NCBI GenBank assembly: GCA_038328705.1
Contig: JBBQMG010000003.1
Span: forward strand, 1-64,000
Reading direction: 5' to 3'
DNA: 64,000 nucleotides
From: UBA668 sp038328705
GTDB lineage: Bacteria > Actinomycetota > Acidimicrobiia > Acidimicrobiales > Ilumatobacteraceae
Part shown: one piece after another, positions 54,621 to 63,643 of the stretch
Layout of the letters: each line of letters begins with the position of its first letter
How positions within the stretch are numbered: the first letter of the stretch is position 1
Program-made: the position numbers and the translations under genes
The notes under the pieces: generated by a model
What the model was told of the DNA's origin: nothing
Databases searched by the model: none
What the model saw: the letters and a program-made list of their open reading frames with translations, nothing else

Positions 54621-56224
54621 TAGATGAGGCGGTTGGTTCGGTACCAGCGGATGAGGGCGCTGGTGTCCGAGTCGTGAGCAGGCTCATTGCTGCTCGTCAA
54701 CTCCGGAGTAATGCGATTGGCCAGTGCCTTACCCAGCTCGACGCCCCACTGGTCGAAGCTGTTGACACCCCACACGGTGCCCTGGACGAAAACGATCTGC
54801 TCGTAGAGTGCAATCAGTTGGCCCAAGACCCCAGGGGTCAGGCGCGGCGCCAGAATGGTGGTGCTCGGCCGGTTGCCGGGGAAGACTCGCGCCGCCTGCT
54901 GGTGCGCGGGAATGCCCTCCGCAACCACCTCCTCCAGCGTCTTGCCAAAGGCGAGGGCTTCGCCCTGCGCGAAGAGGTTGGCCATCAACAGATCGTGCTG
55001 TGAATGGAGCGCATGGTTCGGCTGCGCGAACCCGATGAAGTCGATGGGGACCAACCGCGTGCCCTGATGCAACAATTGGTAGAACGCGTGCTGACCGTTG
55101 GTGCCCGGCTCGCCCCAGACGATCGGGCCGGTGGTCGTCGTGACCTCGCCGCCATCCAGTCGGGCACGCTTGCCGTTGCTCTCCATGTCCAGTTGCTGAA
55201 GGTAGGCAGGGAATCGACGCAGTTCGTGCGCGTAGGGAAGCACCGCCTTGGTCTCAGCGCCCAACACGTTGTGGTACCAGATACCCAACATGCCCATGAG
55301 GACCGGTGCGTTCTGTTTCGCGGGCGCAGTCCGGAAGTGTGTGTCGATGGTGTGGAAGCCCGCCAGAAACTCGCGGAAGGAGTCGGCACCGATGGAGATC
55401 ATCAGCGACAGACCGATCGCCGAGTCGACGGAGTAACGGCCGCCCACCCAATCCCAGAAGCCGAACATGTTGGCCGTGTCGATGCCGAACTCGGAAACCT
55501 TGGCGGCGTTGGTGCTGACAGCGACGAAGTGCTTCGCCACCGCCTCGTCACCCAGCGCAGCGGTCAGCCAACGCCGTGCTTCGCTGGCGTTGGTGATGGT
55601 TTCGATGGTCGTGAACGTCTTCGAGCTGACGACGACCAGCGTGGTTGCCGGATCGAGGTCGGCGAGGTTGGAGGCGATGTCCGCACCGTCGACGTTGCTG
55701 ACGAAGCGACAGGTGAGCCCAGGCTGACCGAACGCGACGGTGGCCAGGTACGCCATCGCCGGGCCCAGGTCACTGCCACCGATCCCGATGTTGACGACCG
55801 TCGCGATGCGCTTCCCGGTTGCGCCCAGCCACTCGCCACTTCGAACCTGCCCTGCGAATACTGCCATCCGGTCGAGCACCTCATGTACATCGGGCACCAC
55901 ATCGTGACCGTCCACCAGCACCGTCGCGCCAACCGGCGCGCGCAGTGCCGTGTGCAGGACTGCACGCTGTTCTGTGGTGTTGATCTGCTCACCGACGAAC
56001 ATCGCGTCGCGATGCGCCTCCACGCCGGCGGCAGCCGCAACTGCCTGCAACGCCGCCATCACGCCGTCATCGACGAGGTGCTTTGAGTAGTCGACACGCA
56101 AGTCACCAGCGGTCAATACATAACGCTCGGAACGTGCCGGGTCGTCGGCGAACAGGGCGCGCAGGTGGGCCGGAGGTGGGGTCGTCTGGAGCGCTGCCCA
56201 TTCGGGGGTGGTGGTGATGTCCAT
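54620..56224 (-). CDS. pgi: Glucose-6-phosphate isomerase
   Basis: A 534-residue Pgi with VNIGIGGSDLGPAMAYLAT and VGGRYSVDSAIGLSLMISIG signatures. It interconverts glucose-6-phosphate and fructose-6-phosphate. ATG 56224; a GTG lies one codon upstream. It is 36 nt downstream of pgl on the same strand, so the two sugar-phosphate genes are probably co-transcribed. Confidence 0.93.
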   Translation of the reverse strand: MDITTTPEWAALQTTPPPAHLRALFADDPARSERYVLTAGDLRVDYSKHLVDDGVMAALQAVAAAAGVEAHRDAMFVGEQINTTEQRAVLHTALRAPVGATVLVDGHDVVPDVHEVLDRMAVFAGQVRSGEWLGATGKRIATVVNIGIGGSDLGPAMAYLATVAFGQPGLTCRFVSNVDGADIASNLADLDPATTLVVVSSKTFTTIETITNASEARRWLTAALGDEAVAKHFVAVSTNAAKVSEFGIDTANMFGFWDWVGGRYSVDSAIGLSLMISIGADSFREFLAGFHTIDTHFRTAPAKQNAPVLMGMLGIWYHNVLGAETKAVLPYAHELRRFPAYLQQLDMESNGKRARLDGGEVTTTTGPIVWGEPGTNGQHAFYQLLHQGTRLVPIDFIGFAQPNHALHSQHDLLMANLFAQGEALAFGKTLEEVVAEGIPAHQQAARVFPGNRPSTTILAPRLTPGVLGQLIALYEQIVFVQGTVWGVNSFDQWGVELGKALANRITPELTSSNEPAHDSDTSALIRWYRTNRLI

Positions 56225-56260
56225 CACCGCCGACGTTACCGCTACCGCTGGGCGCGATGT

Positions 56261-56929
56261 CTACGACGATGCTGCGGAGAGCTGCGCCGCCGCTGCGTCG
56301 TCGATGACCACAACCGTGTTCGTACGGCGGACTCGTTGAATCGGCAGCGATCGGTCCTCCAACAGCCACCGTCGCATAGGCGTGGCCTTGGTCGCGCCGG
56401 GCGCCAGCACCAACCGGTGCCGTGCCGCATTGACGACCACCGGCGTCAATGTCATTCGCACGAAGCCGTTGTAGAGCCCACTCAGCGCGACGGGCTCAGG
56501 GCTGTCGATGACTGGGTCGGTGGGTGGCCACGAGGCGGTATGGCCGTCGTCGCCCATCCCCAGGTGCACCACGTCGAATCGTTCGGGCAGGCTCGCTGCA
56601 TATCGCCTGACAGCTGCCCGCTGGTCACGTGCGGTCACCGCCATCAGGTGCAGGCGACCCTTTGCGACCGGCAGAGTCGCCAGAAGGTGAGCGTTGCGGG
56701 CAGGGTCGTCGTCGAGAGCGACACGCTCGTCCACCTGCCACACGTCAACCGCCGCCCACGGCACGTCCATGCGTGCGAGATCGGCGAACATCAAGGCTGG
56801 TGTGCTGCCGCCGCTGACGGCAACCGTCGCTGCGCCTCGACGACGCACAGCGTTGCGGAGCTGGCGCGCCACCCACTCCGCTGCATCGGTGGCCGCTTGT
56901 GGCGCGTCGTGGGCGACATGAATGTCCAT
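56261..56929 (-). CDS. pgl: 6-phosphogluconolactonase
   Basis: A 222-residue Pgl (NagB-like fold): VAVSGGSTPALMFADLA, VWQVDERVALDDDPARN and GMGDDGHTASWPP. It hydrolyses 6-phosphogluconolactone in the oxidative pentose phosphate pathway. Adjacent pgi supports the assignment. It lies 17 nt downstream of the alpha/beta hydrolase gene. Confidence 0.9.
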   Translation of the reverse strand: MDIHVAHDAPQAATDAAEWVARQLRNAVRRRGAATVAVSGGSTPALMFADLARMDVPWAAVDVWQVDERVALDDDPARNAHLLATLPVAKGRLHLMAVTARDQRAAVRRYAASLPERFDVVHLGMGDDGHTASWPPTDPVIDSPEPVALSGLYNGFVRMTLTPVVVNAARHRLVLAPGATKATPMRRWLLEDRSLPIQRVRRTNTVVVIDDAAAAQLSAASS

Positions 56930-56946
56930 GCCGCGAGCCTGCCAGA

Positions 56947-57798
56947 TCAGAGCCGTTGCAGGAACGACACCACCGGCGCGGTGAACGCATCGTTGCGGTC
57001 GCCGGCCACCATGTGATGCGCGTCGCGTACATCGACGTATTCGGCGTGTGGCACGATCTGCAGAAACTCCTGTGCCGTTTCCTCGCTGACCACATCGCTC
57101 ATCCGACCACGAACCAGCAGAACCGGCAGGGTCAGTCGGCGGGCGTGCTCGACGAAGATGTCGACCCGATTGCTGGTGCGCGGTCGTCGCTCATCGGTCA
57201 TGAACGCTGGATCCCAGTGCCAGCGATAGCGGCCGTCCTCACCCAGTCGCAAGTTGCGCGCCAGGCCGTCGGTGTTGGCCGGACGCGGTCGGTGGGGCAT
57301 GTACTCGGCGACCGCCGCTGCTGCTTCGGCGAGCGATTCGAATCCCTCAGGTCGGCCGGTCATGAAATCCACAATGCGCTGGATGCCGGCCGCCTCCGAC
57401 CGGTGGGCGATGTCGACCAGAACGAGTGCACGTGCGGCCGGCGGCAAACCCTCCTCCGCTCGAGTGCCCTCCATCCACATACCCGTGATGCCACCCATCG
57501 ATGCACCCACCAGCGCCGGGGAGTGAAGCGCCGTGCACCATGCTTCTGCATCGGAACGCATCACAGCCATGCTGTAATCGCCGGTGGGGTCCCAGTCACT
57601 TTCGCCATGGCCGCGCAGGTCGGCGCTGACGGCGTAGAAGCCGGCGTTGGCCAACACTCTCGCTGTGCCGCCCCACGAGTGACGAGTCTGGCCGCCGCCA
57701 TGCAGGAGCAGGACCGCCGGTGCAGTCGGGTCGCCGTACGCGTCAGCGACCAGCCGAACCCCGTTGACGCCCTCGCAATGAATCCGTGTCGTGGTCAC
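56947..57798 (-). CDS. Alpha/beta hydrolase
   Basis: A 283-residue alpha/beta-hydrolase: LLHGGGQTRHSW oxyanion loop, nucleophile elbow LVGASMGGITG, catalytic His in RDAHHMVAGD. Epoxide hydrolase/esterase-like; the substrate is unknown. GTG 57798 (MTTTRIHCEGVNGVRL) is preferred over the upstream in-frame ATG 57849 since the family starts there. A repeated 57-bp element lies upstream. Confidence 0.82.
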   Translation of the reverse strand: MTTTRIHCEGVNGVRLVADAYGDPTAPAVLLLHGGGQTRHSWGGTARVLANAGFYAVSADLRGHGESDWDPTGDYSMAVMRSDAEAWCTALHSPALVGASMGGITGMWMEGTRAEEGLPPAARALVLVDIAHRSEAAGIQRIVDFMTGRPEGFESLAEAAAAVAEYMPHRPRPANTDGLARNLRLGEDGRYRWHWDPAFMTDERRPRTSNRVDIFVEHARRLTLPVLLVRGRMSDVVSEETAQEFLQIVPHAEYVDVRDAHHMVAGDRNDAFTAPVVSFLQRL

Positions 57799-57866
57799 GG
57801 TGCATGGGTAGCACAGCGCACCCCACCAGTTCTCCTCGGTCGGATGCACCTACCCATCCAGCCAGC

Positions 57867-57923
57867 AAGTAACGCGCAATTGAACCCAGGAGCAGGAGCT
57901 GTGAGAAACAAACGCGTCAGTTC
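57867..57923. repeat. Imperfect 57-bp direct repeat, copy 1
   Basis: About 57 bp repeated 82 bp downstream (57949-58005) with roughly eight mismatches. Shared blocks include ACGCGCAATTGAA and TGTGAGAAACAAA. It lies in the 237-bp gap upstream of the alpha/beta hydrolase gene. No gene is supported there. Confidence 0.8.
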
Positions 57924-57948
57924 GACGAAGTCCCCTCGCGTGTCGGCG

Positions 57949-58005
57949 AAGTGACGCGCAATTGAATCCGTGAGCAGGGACTGTGAGAAACAAATGCGTC
58001 AGTTC
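57949..58005. repeat. Imperfect 57-bp direct repeat, copy 2
   Basis: Second copy of the element described at 57867-57923, next to the end of the enoyl-CoA hydratase gene. Confidence 0.8.
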
Positions 58006-58035
58006 AGCAGGTGGCCACCGACGACGGCTGTCTGG

Positions 58036-58800
58036 CTACTCGCCGGTGAAGTGGGGATCGCGACGTTCTAGAAAGGAGCGCACGCCTTCGCGATGGTCGG
58101 AGGTTTGGAACAGGGCACCCAACGACTTCGAGACCCACACCCCGAGCTCGTCCCAATCCGGGTCGAGCGCAACGCGCAGACCGGCCTTCAAGCGCTGGAC
58201 CGCCAGCGGTGGACGCGACGCAATCTTCTCCGCCAGCGCCATCGCAGTCGGCAACAACTCCTCGTGGGGCACCACACGAGACACCAGACCCCAACGCTCG
58301 GCTGTTACCGCGTCGATGACGTCGCCGGTCAGTAGCAGTTCTGCCGCCCGCTCGCGGCCCACCAGCTGTGCCAGGCGGCCGAGCCCAGCGACATCGCTGC
58401 ACAGGCCGCGCAGCACGAAGAGCTCACCGAACTTGGCGCGCTTGGACGCAACACGTAGGTCGGCCATCAGTGCCAGCTCCATGCCCCATCCAACGGCTGC
58501 CCCGTTGACGGCAGCCACGATCGGTACGTCGGTGTGGAGCAGCGCGCCTGCGGCAGGTGTCAGTCGCGGCAGCACGGCGGTGGGCTTGGGACCGTTGCCG
58601 CCGCCCATCACCTCGCACACATCGTCACCACTGCAGAACGCCGGGTCGGCGCCGGTGATCACCAGGCAGCGAGCGGTAGTTTCGCGAACCGCCCGTTCGA
58701 GCTCGTCGTAGCTCCGGAAGCGCAACGCGTTGCGGACGTCGGGTCGATCGATGGTGACCACATCGACGTAGCCCACCCTGTCCACACGCACGTCTGTCAT
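58036..58800 (-). CDS. Enoyl-CoA hydratase/isomerase family protein
   Basis: A 254-residue crotonase-fold protein: DRPDVRNALRFRSYDEL, oxyanion-hole DPAFCSGDDV and AAVNGAAVGWGMELALMADL. The first catalytic Glu (of the GxxE pattern in GELFVLRGL) is present, suggesting hydratase-type chemistry; the substrate is unknown. ATG 58800. It is divergent from the serine hydrolase (31 bp). Confidence 0.87.
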   Translation of the reverse strand: MTDVRVDRVGYVDVVTIDRPDVRNALRFRSYDELERAVRETTARCLVITGADPAFCSGDDVCEVMGGGNGPKPTAVLPRLTPAAGALLHTDVPIVAAVNGAAVGWGMELALMADLRVASKRAKFGELFVLRGLCSDVAGLGRLAQLVGRERAAELLLTGDVIDAVTAERWGLVSRVVPHEELLPTAMALAEKIASRPPLAVQRLKAGLRVALDPDWDELGVWVSKSLGALFQTSDHREGVRSFLERRDPHFTGE

Positions 58801-58831
58801 CTGCTCCCCCTCGCCACCTACTGTACGAACC

Positions 58832-59938
58832 GTGACCACCCTCTCCGCTACCGGCCTGCACGCCCTCACCGAGCGCATCCAGCGCGAACTCGACTCGGCC
58901 AACATCAGCGCCGCTCAGCTCGCTGTTGGTGTCGACGGCGAGGTGGTTCACTTCGAATCGTTCGGCAGCGCGACCAATGATGACCGGTTCGTCGTCTTCT
59001 CCGCCACCAAGGCGTTGGTGGCGATGGCACTGCTACCCCACTTCGCCGACGGCACGCTGGACCTCACCACACCGGTCGCCCATTACCTCCCCGAGTTCGG
59101 TCATCACGGCAAGGACAACGTCACGGTGCTGCAGTTGCTCACCATGCAGGGTGGCTTTTCACAGGCACCGATCGGCCCGGATCGTTGGGGCAACAGCGAG
59201 GGCCGGCGTGCGCAGTTCGCCGAGTGGTCGCTGGACTACCCGGCCGGTTCGAAGACCGAGTACCACCCCGTTGCGGCCCATTGGGTGATCGCCGAACTTT
59301 TGGAGACGCTCAACGAGCGCAGCTTCCTCGACGTAGTGCACGAGCGAGTCGTACAACCGGCCGGTGTCGGGCGCATTCTCGGCCCGGAGGCCGTTGGTGC
59401 CGTGACGGTGAGGACGACTGGCGAGTACCCAGCCGACTTGGCAGCTCTGATCGCCACCTACGGCCGCGAGGAGTACGTGCCCATCGCCTCCATCGGCATC
59501 GACGCGCTCCTCTCGCTCAATGACCGACGCGCCCAGGCAGTGGGCATCCCGGGCGGCGGCGCAGTGGCATCGGCCGCGAACATGGCGGCGATCTACCAAC
59601 ACTTCCTGCACAACTTCGGCGGCGCTCTTCCCGACGACTGGTTGGTCGACGCCGTCGGCACCATCCGCAATGGCAGCATCAGTGTGTCGGACAAGGTGCC
59701 CGCCAACCGCACGATCGCCGGCTACGTGTCGGGCAACGACGGCTTCCATCTCCATCGCTGGATGCCCTCGGCACCGCGAGCATTCGGCCACGCCGGGGCT
59801 GGCGGTCAGCTGTGTTGGGTCGACCCCGAGTCCGGCCTCAGCTTCGCGTTCCTGCACGACACGTTGAACGAGGACCCGCGCGTCGAGTTCCACCGCGCCG
59901 CAGATCTCAACGACCTTGCGCTCGCACTGCTGCAATAG
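58832..59938 (+). CDS. Beta-lactamase-family serine hydrolase
   Basis: A 368-residue class C-type hydrolase: SxxK at S57-A-T-K60, the Tyr motif in YHPVAAHW, and FGHAGAGGQLCW as a third motif. No signal peptide, so probably an intracellular esterase. It starts with GTG; its stop lies 1 nt before the rarD start, so translational coupling is likely. Confidence 0.82.
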   Translation: MTTLSATGLHALTERIQRELDSANISAAQLAVGVDGEVVHFESFGSATNDDRFVVFSATKALVAMALLPHFADGTLDLTTPVAHYLPEFGHHGKDNVTVLQLLTMQGGFSQAPIGPDRWGNSEGRRAQFAEWSLDYPAGSKTEYHPVAAHWVIAELLETLNERSFLDVVHERVVQPAGVGRILGPEAVGAVTVRTTGEYPADLAALIATYGREEYVPIASIGIDALLSLNDRRAQAVGIPGGGAVASAANMAAIYQHFLHNFGGALPDDWLVDAVGTIRNGSISVSDKVPANRTIAGYVSGNDGFHLHRWMPSAPRAFGHAGAGGQLCWVDPESGLSFAFLHDTLNEDPRVEFHRAADLNDLALALLQ

Positions 59939-59939
59939 C

Positions 59940-60866
59940 GTGACAACCGCGCACGGCGATCTAGAGATCAGCGAACAGCACGCAGAACAGCGCGCCGGCA
60001 TCATCGCCGGCATTTCGGCGTACGTCATCTGGGGTTTGCTGACCATCTACTGGAAGCAACTCCGCGGCTTCAACGCGTTCGAATTGATCGGCTGGCGGAT
60101 CACAGCGTCCGCCATCATCATGGCGATCGTTCTCACCGCCACCCGAAGCTGGCGATTCGTCGCCGTACTGCGACGTGATCGTGCCCTACTTGCTCGCGTA
60201 GGCGCCGCGGCAGTGCTGCTGACCGTGAACTGGACGGGTTACGTGTGGGCGGTCGTACACGGTCATGTCCTGGAGACGGCGCTGGGCTACTTCATCGCCC
60301 CGCTGGGCACCGTCACGATCGGTGTCCTCGTGCTGCACGAGCCATTGCGAATGGCCCTCAAAATTGCGCTAGCGTTTGCGACCGCCGCCGTGGTCGTGCT
60401 CACCATCTCCTACGGCGCCGTGCCGTGGTTGGCATTGCTCATCGCCACCTCGTGGATCATCTACGGCTACATCAAGAAGCACGTGCCACTGACGCCGGTG
60501 GAGAGCATGGCGGCCGAGTCGTTCATTCTGGTCGTCCCAGCGCTCGCGTTGGCACTGATCTTTGCTCGCCACGCCGACAGCATCCCCAACAGCGCCTCAC
60601 ACAGGGAGTTGGCCTTCGCCGCGTTCAGCGGGTTGGCCACCGTCGGCCCCTTGATGTTGTTCGCGTATGCCGCGCAGCGCATGCCGATGACGATCATCGG
60701 ACCGATGCAGTACATCGTGCCCTCGATGAACTTCGTCATCGGCTGGCTGATCTACGACGAGGCGCTGCCCGCCACGCGCCTCTTTGGCTTCGGACTGGTG
60801 TGGGTGGGGCTGATAGTGCTGACCGCCGACTCCCTGCGCCGCGCCCGCCTCGCCCGCTTTACGTAA
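59940..60866 (+). CDS. rarD: RarD/EamA-family permease
   Basis: A 308-residue drug/metabolite transporter: a RarD-type start (GIIAGISAYVIWGLLTIYWKQL) and about ten transmembrane helices. RarD is linked to chloramphenicol sensitivity in some bacteria; the substrate is unknown. It starts at GTG 59940. It is the intact relative of the EamA remnant at the left edge of the window. Confidence 0.88.
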   Translation: MTTAHGDLEISEQHAEQRAGIIAGISAYVIWGLLTIYWKQLRGFNAFELIGWRITASAIIMAIVLTATRSWRFVAVLRRDRALLARVGAAAVLLTVNWTGYVWAVVHGHVLETALGYFIAPLGTVTIGVLVLHEPLRMALKIALAFATAAVVVLTISYGAVPWLALLIATSWIIYGYIKKHVPLTPVESMAAESFILVVPALALALIFARHADSIPNSASHRELAFAAFSGLATVGPLMLFAYAAQRMPMTIIGPMQYIVPSMNFVIGWLIYDEALPATRLFGFGLVWVGLIVLTADSLRRARLARFT

Positions 60867-60961
60867 AGGGTGTCCGGCTCTGAGCTGGGGCTGTAACTCC
60901 AGGGTCTTGACACAAAGCGGGGGCGATGCACGCCGAGGTGAACCGGTGACTCATAAACGCG

Positions 60962-60993
60962 AGTGTGGCCCGCCCCGAAGGGCGGGCCACACT
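60962..60993. terminator. Bidirectional terminator, 14-bp perfect stem
   Basis: Arms 60962-60975 and 60980-60993 are perfect, with a CGAA loop. It lies between the convergent rarD and ABC-transporter operons. Confidence 0.8.
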
Positions 60994-61025
60994 GAAGTCG
61001 CAGTATCAGCTTTTGGACCCCGCGA

Positions 61026-62435
61026 TCAGCTTTCGAATTCGGTGATCAGATCGCCGATGTCGGTGAACGTACCCGAACCGTCGGCTGCCACTGCGTACTG
61101 ACGCACGACGAGGCTCTCTGCCAGGTAGGGATCCTCTTCGCCGTTCATCTTGAACTCGACGCCGGGCAGGCCCAGCGTCGGGGTGTAGGTGAAGTTACGA
61201 GCGGCCTTGATGATGGACGCCTGGGTGAGGCCCTCGGGCGATGCCTGTGCCTGCTTCAGGATGGCAACGGTGACTTCGGCGGTGGTCCAGCCGGCACCAG
61301 CGGTGGCGGCGACGTCGGACTTGCCCACGCTGCCCATGTACGCCAGGTACTCAGCGACATTCGGGAGGGCGGCGTTGGCCGGGTCGACAACGTCGATCAG
61401 GTTGCTGGAGGTGTACAGACCGTTGGCGGCCTGACCGGAAGCACCCAGGATGAGGCTGCTGGCGCAGGTGTTGGTGAGGAAGGTGGCCGGCGTCCAGCCG
61501 GGGTTGGCAGCCTTGGCGTTGGCGACCTCGTTGAGGAAACTGATGCACTGCGCACCCAACGGCACCGCCATGATCACATCGGGCTTCGCCGCCGCAATGT
61601 TGGTGATCTGGGCGGTGGGCGGGTTCGAGTCGGTTGCCTCGACGGTCTCTTCGCCGATGATCTCGATGCCGTACTGGTCAGCGAGTTCCTTGAAGGCCTC
61701 GACGTAGTACTGGCCGAACTCGTTGTTCACGTGGAACAACGAGACCTTGGCACCGTCGGGGTACAGCTCAGCAATCTGTGCTGCGTAGACGGCTGACTCC
61801 ACCGGGTACGGAACGAGCTGACCAATGGTCCACGGGTAGTCGGCGACTTCACCCCAGGCCGGTGAGCCGGTGAGCGCTGCCAACTGCGGGATGCAGTTGT
61901 CATTGAGTGTGTCGCGCACGGCCAGGTTGTTGGGCGAGCCGATGATGCCCGAGAAAATGTTGACGCCGGCGTCGATCTGCTTGGCGACGGCGCCGGGGGT
62001 CAGTTCGGCGTTGTACTGGTCGTCCTCGATCGTGACTTCGATGTTGATGTCGCCGAGCAGGCCCTTCTCGTTGGCGTACTTGATGTAGGCCTCGAAGCCA
62101 TCCTTCACCGGGGCAAAGGCGGCAGCAGCAGCGCCACCCGACAGCGGCATGGCCGAGCCGATCTTGATGGTGCCCTCGATGGGTGCGTTGGCGGCAGCGG
62201 GATCGACACAGTTGTCAGTGTCGACCGTCCAGCCGGCAGCGACCGGGTCGGTCACCGGAGTCGTGTCAGCAACGGTCTCGGCGGTGGAATCATCGGTCGC
62301 GACCGTGGTCTCGACTGCGACGGTGTCGCCCGTGGACGGCGCGGTGGTGGAATCGGTGGTCTTGTCGTCACTGCATGCAGCAATCAACAAAACTCCGGCG
62401 GCAATGGCGGCTGCAAGGCCTCTCGTACGCTTCAT
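61026..62435 (-). CDS. Branched-chain amino acid ABC transporter binding protein
   Basis: A 469-residue extracytoplasmic binding protein of the Leu/Ile/Val-type (Periplasmic_binding 6). Signal with lipobox LLIAAC, then a Thr/Ala/Val-rich linker (23-70), then two lobes beginning GTIKIGSAMPLSGGAAAA. It captures a branched-chain amino acid, amide or related ligand. ATG 62435 overlaps the livM stop by 4 nt. ATP-binding subunits are not in the window. Confidence 0.88.
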   Translation of the reverse strand: MKRTRGLAAAIAAGVLLIAACSDDKTTDSTTAPSTGDTVAVETTVATDDSTAETVADTTPVTDPVAAGWTVDTDNCVDPAAANAPIEGTIKIGSAMPLSGGAAAAAFAPVKDGFEAYIKYANEKGLLGDINIEVTIEDDQYNAELTPGAVAKQIDAGVNIFSGIIGSPNNLAVRDTLNDNCIPQLAALTGSPAWGEVADYPWTIGQLVPYPVESAVYAAQIAELYPDGAKVSLFHVNNEFGQYYVEAFKELADQYGIEIIGEETVEATDSNPPTAQITNIAAAKPDVIMAVPLGAQCISFLNEVANAKAANPGWTPATFLTNTCASSLILGASGQAANGLYTSSNLIDVVDPANAALPNVAEYLAYMGSVGKSDVAATAGAGWTTAEVTVAILKQAQASPEGLTQASIIKAARNFTYTPTLGLPGVEFKMNGEEDPYLAESLVVRQYAVAADGSGTFTDIGDLITEFES

Positions 62436-63643
62436 TCGTGCTCCCCCTCGGAGTCGGTAACAGTGAACATGGCCGCTGTGGCCATCGGCGCTGGCCCAAC
62501 CGCGCCCGCAGGACGGGGCAGGACTCGAACGATCCTGGAACTGTACTGGTTCCATACGCCCACGATCCCCCGAGGCGCGACGAACATCAGCAAAATCAGC
62601 AGCACAGCGAAGATGCCATCGCCGGGCGGAACCTTCGCCCACGCGAACAATGGGCGAATCAGCGCCGGGATCGCATCGTCGTTGGCCCACTCGCCGGTCT
62701 TCTCGGTGACGAACACATACAGCGCGGCGCCGATGATGGGGCCCCACAACGAGCCGGCACCGCCGATCACCATCACGATCAGAAAAGTAATGGCCCCCTT
62801 CACCGTCAGGCTGGTGATGCCCTCCGGGCTGACGCTGCCGATCTTGATGGCGACGACGCAACCAGGCAGTGCACAGAGGCCGGCAGACAGGCCGAACACC
62901 ATCGCCTTCGTCTTCACCAGGTTGACGCCCATCACGGCAGCGGCGGTCTCGTTGTCGCGGATCGCGACCATCGATCGACCGACCCGGCTCTTCACCACAC
63001 CGCGGCACACCAGGTAGACGATCACGGCAACGCCAGCCGCAATCCAGTACCAGAAGGCGGCCTTGTTGTCGGGCCGTCGCAGATCTCCGAATGGGTCCCA
63101 GCCGAAGATCTCGAAGTGCAGCATCTGCCCTTCCTTGCGCCCGATGTTGAAGCCCGTGGTCTGCAGTTGGCTGTCCTTGTTGGGCAGGCCGGCGCCGCCA
63201 CCGGTGAGCCACGACAACTTCTTCCAGGTGAGCAGCTGCGGGAACACGAGGCCCAGCGCCAACGTCACCAGTGCCAGGTACACGCCCTTGATGCGCGACG
63301 CCGGGAACGACACGATGACACCGACGACGAACGCGATCAAGAACGCGATGGGGAAAGTGAGCCATGGGCTGAAACCCCAGCGGGATACGAAGATGCCAGT
63401 GGTGTAGGCACCGATACCCAGGAACGCCGAGTGCCCGATGGAGATCTGCCCGGTGTATCCCAAGATCAGGTTGAGGGCCATGGCAGCGGACATCAGCGTG
63501 AGCGCCTCGATGGCGGTGCTGATGAGGCCCGCTCCAGCACTGGTGGGGACCCAGAACACCAGGCCGATGACAAAGGCGGCGGCCACCAGCCGAAGCGCCC
63601 AGCTGGCGAGGCCACCCTCGCGGATCGATACGAGCGACTTCAT
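62432..63643 (-). CDS. livM: LivM-type ABC transporter permease
   Basis: A 403-residue permease with about nine transmembrane helices and the LivM signature LNLILGYTGQISIGHSAFLGIGAY. An internal insert (about 140-195) is longer than usual, and a C-terminal extension follows the last helix. ATG 63643 overlaps livH by 4 nt (ATGA). Confidence 0.9.
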   Translation of the reverse strand: MKSLVSIREGGLASWALRLVAAAFVIGLVFWVPTSAGAGLISTAIEALTLMSAAMALNLILGYTGQISIGHSAFLGIGAYTTGIFVSRWGFSPWLTFPIAFLIAFVVGVIVSFPASRIKGVYLALVTLALGLVFPQLLTWKKLSWLTGGGAGLPNKDSQLQTTGFNIGRKEGQMLHFEIFGWDPFGDLRRPDNKAAFWYWIAAGVAVIVYLVCRGVVKSRVGRSMVAIRDNETAAAVMGVNLVKTKAMVFGLSAGLCALPGCVVAIKIGSVSPEGITSLTVKGAITFLIVMVIGGAGSLWGPIIGAALYVFVTEKTGEWANDDAIPALIRPLFAWAKVPPGDGIFAVLLILLMFVAPRGIVGVWNQYSSRIVRVLPRPAGAVGPAPMATAAMFTVTDSEGEHE

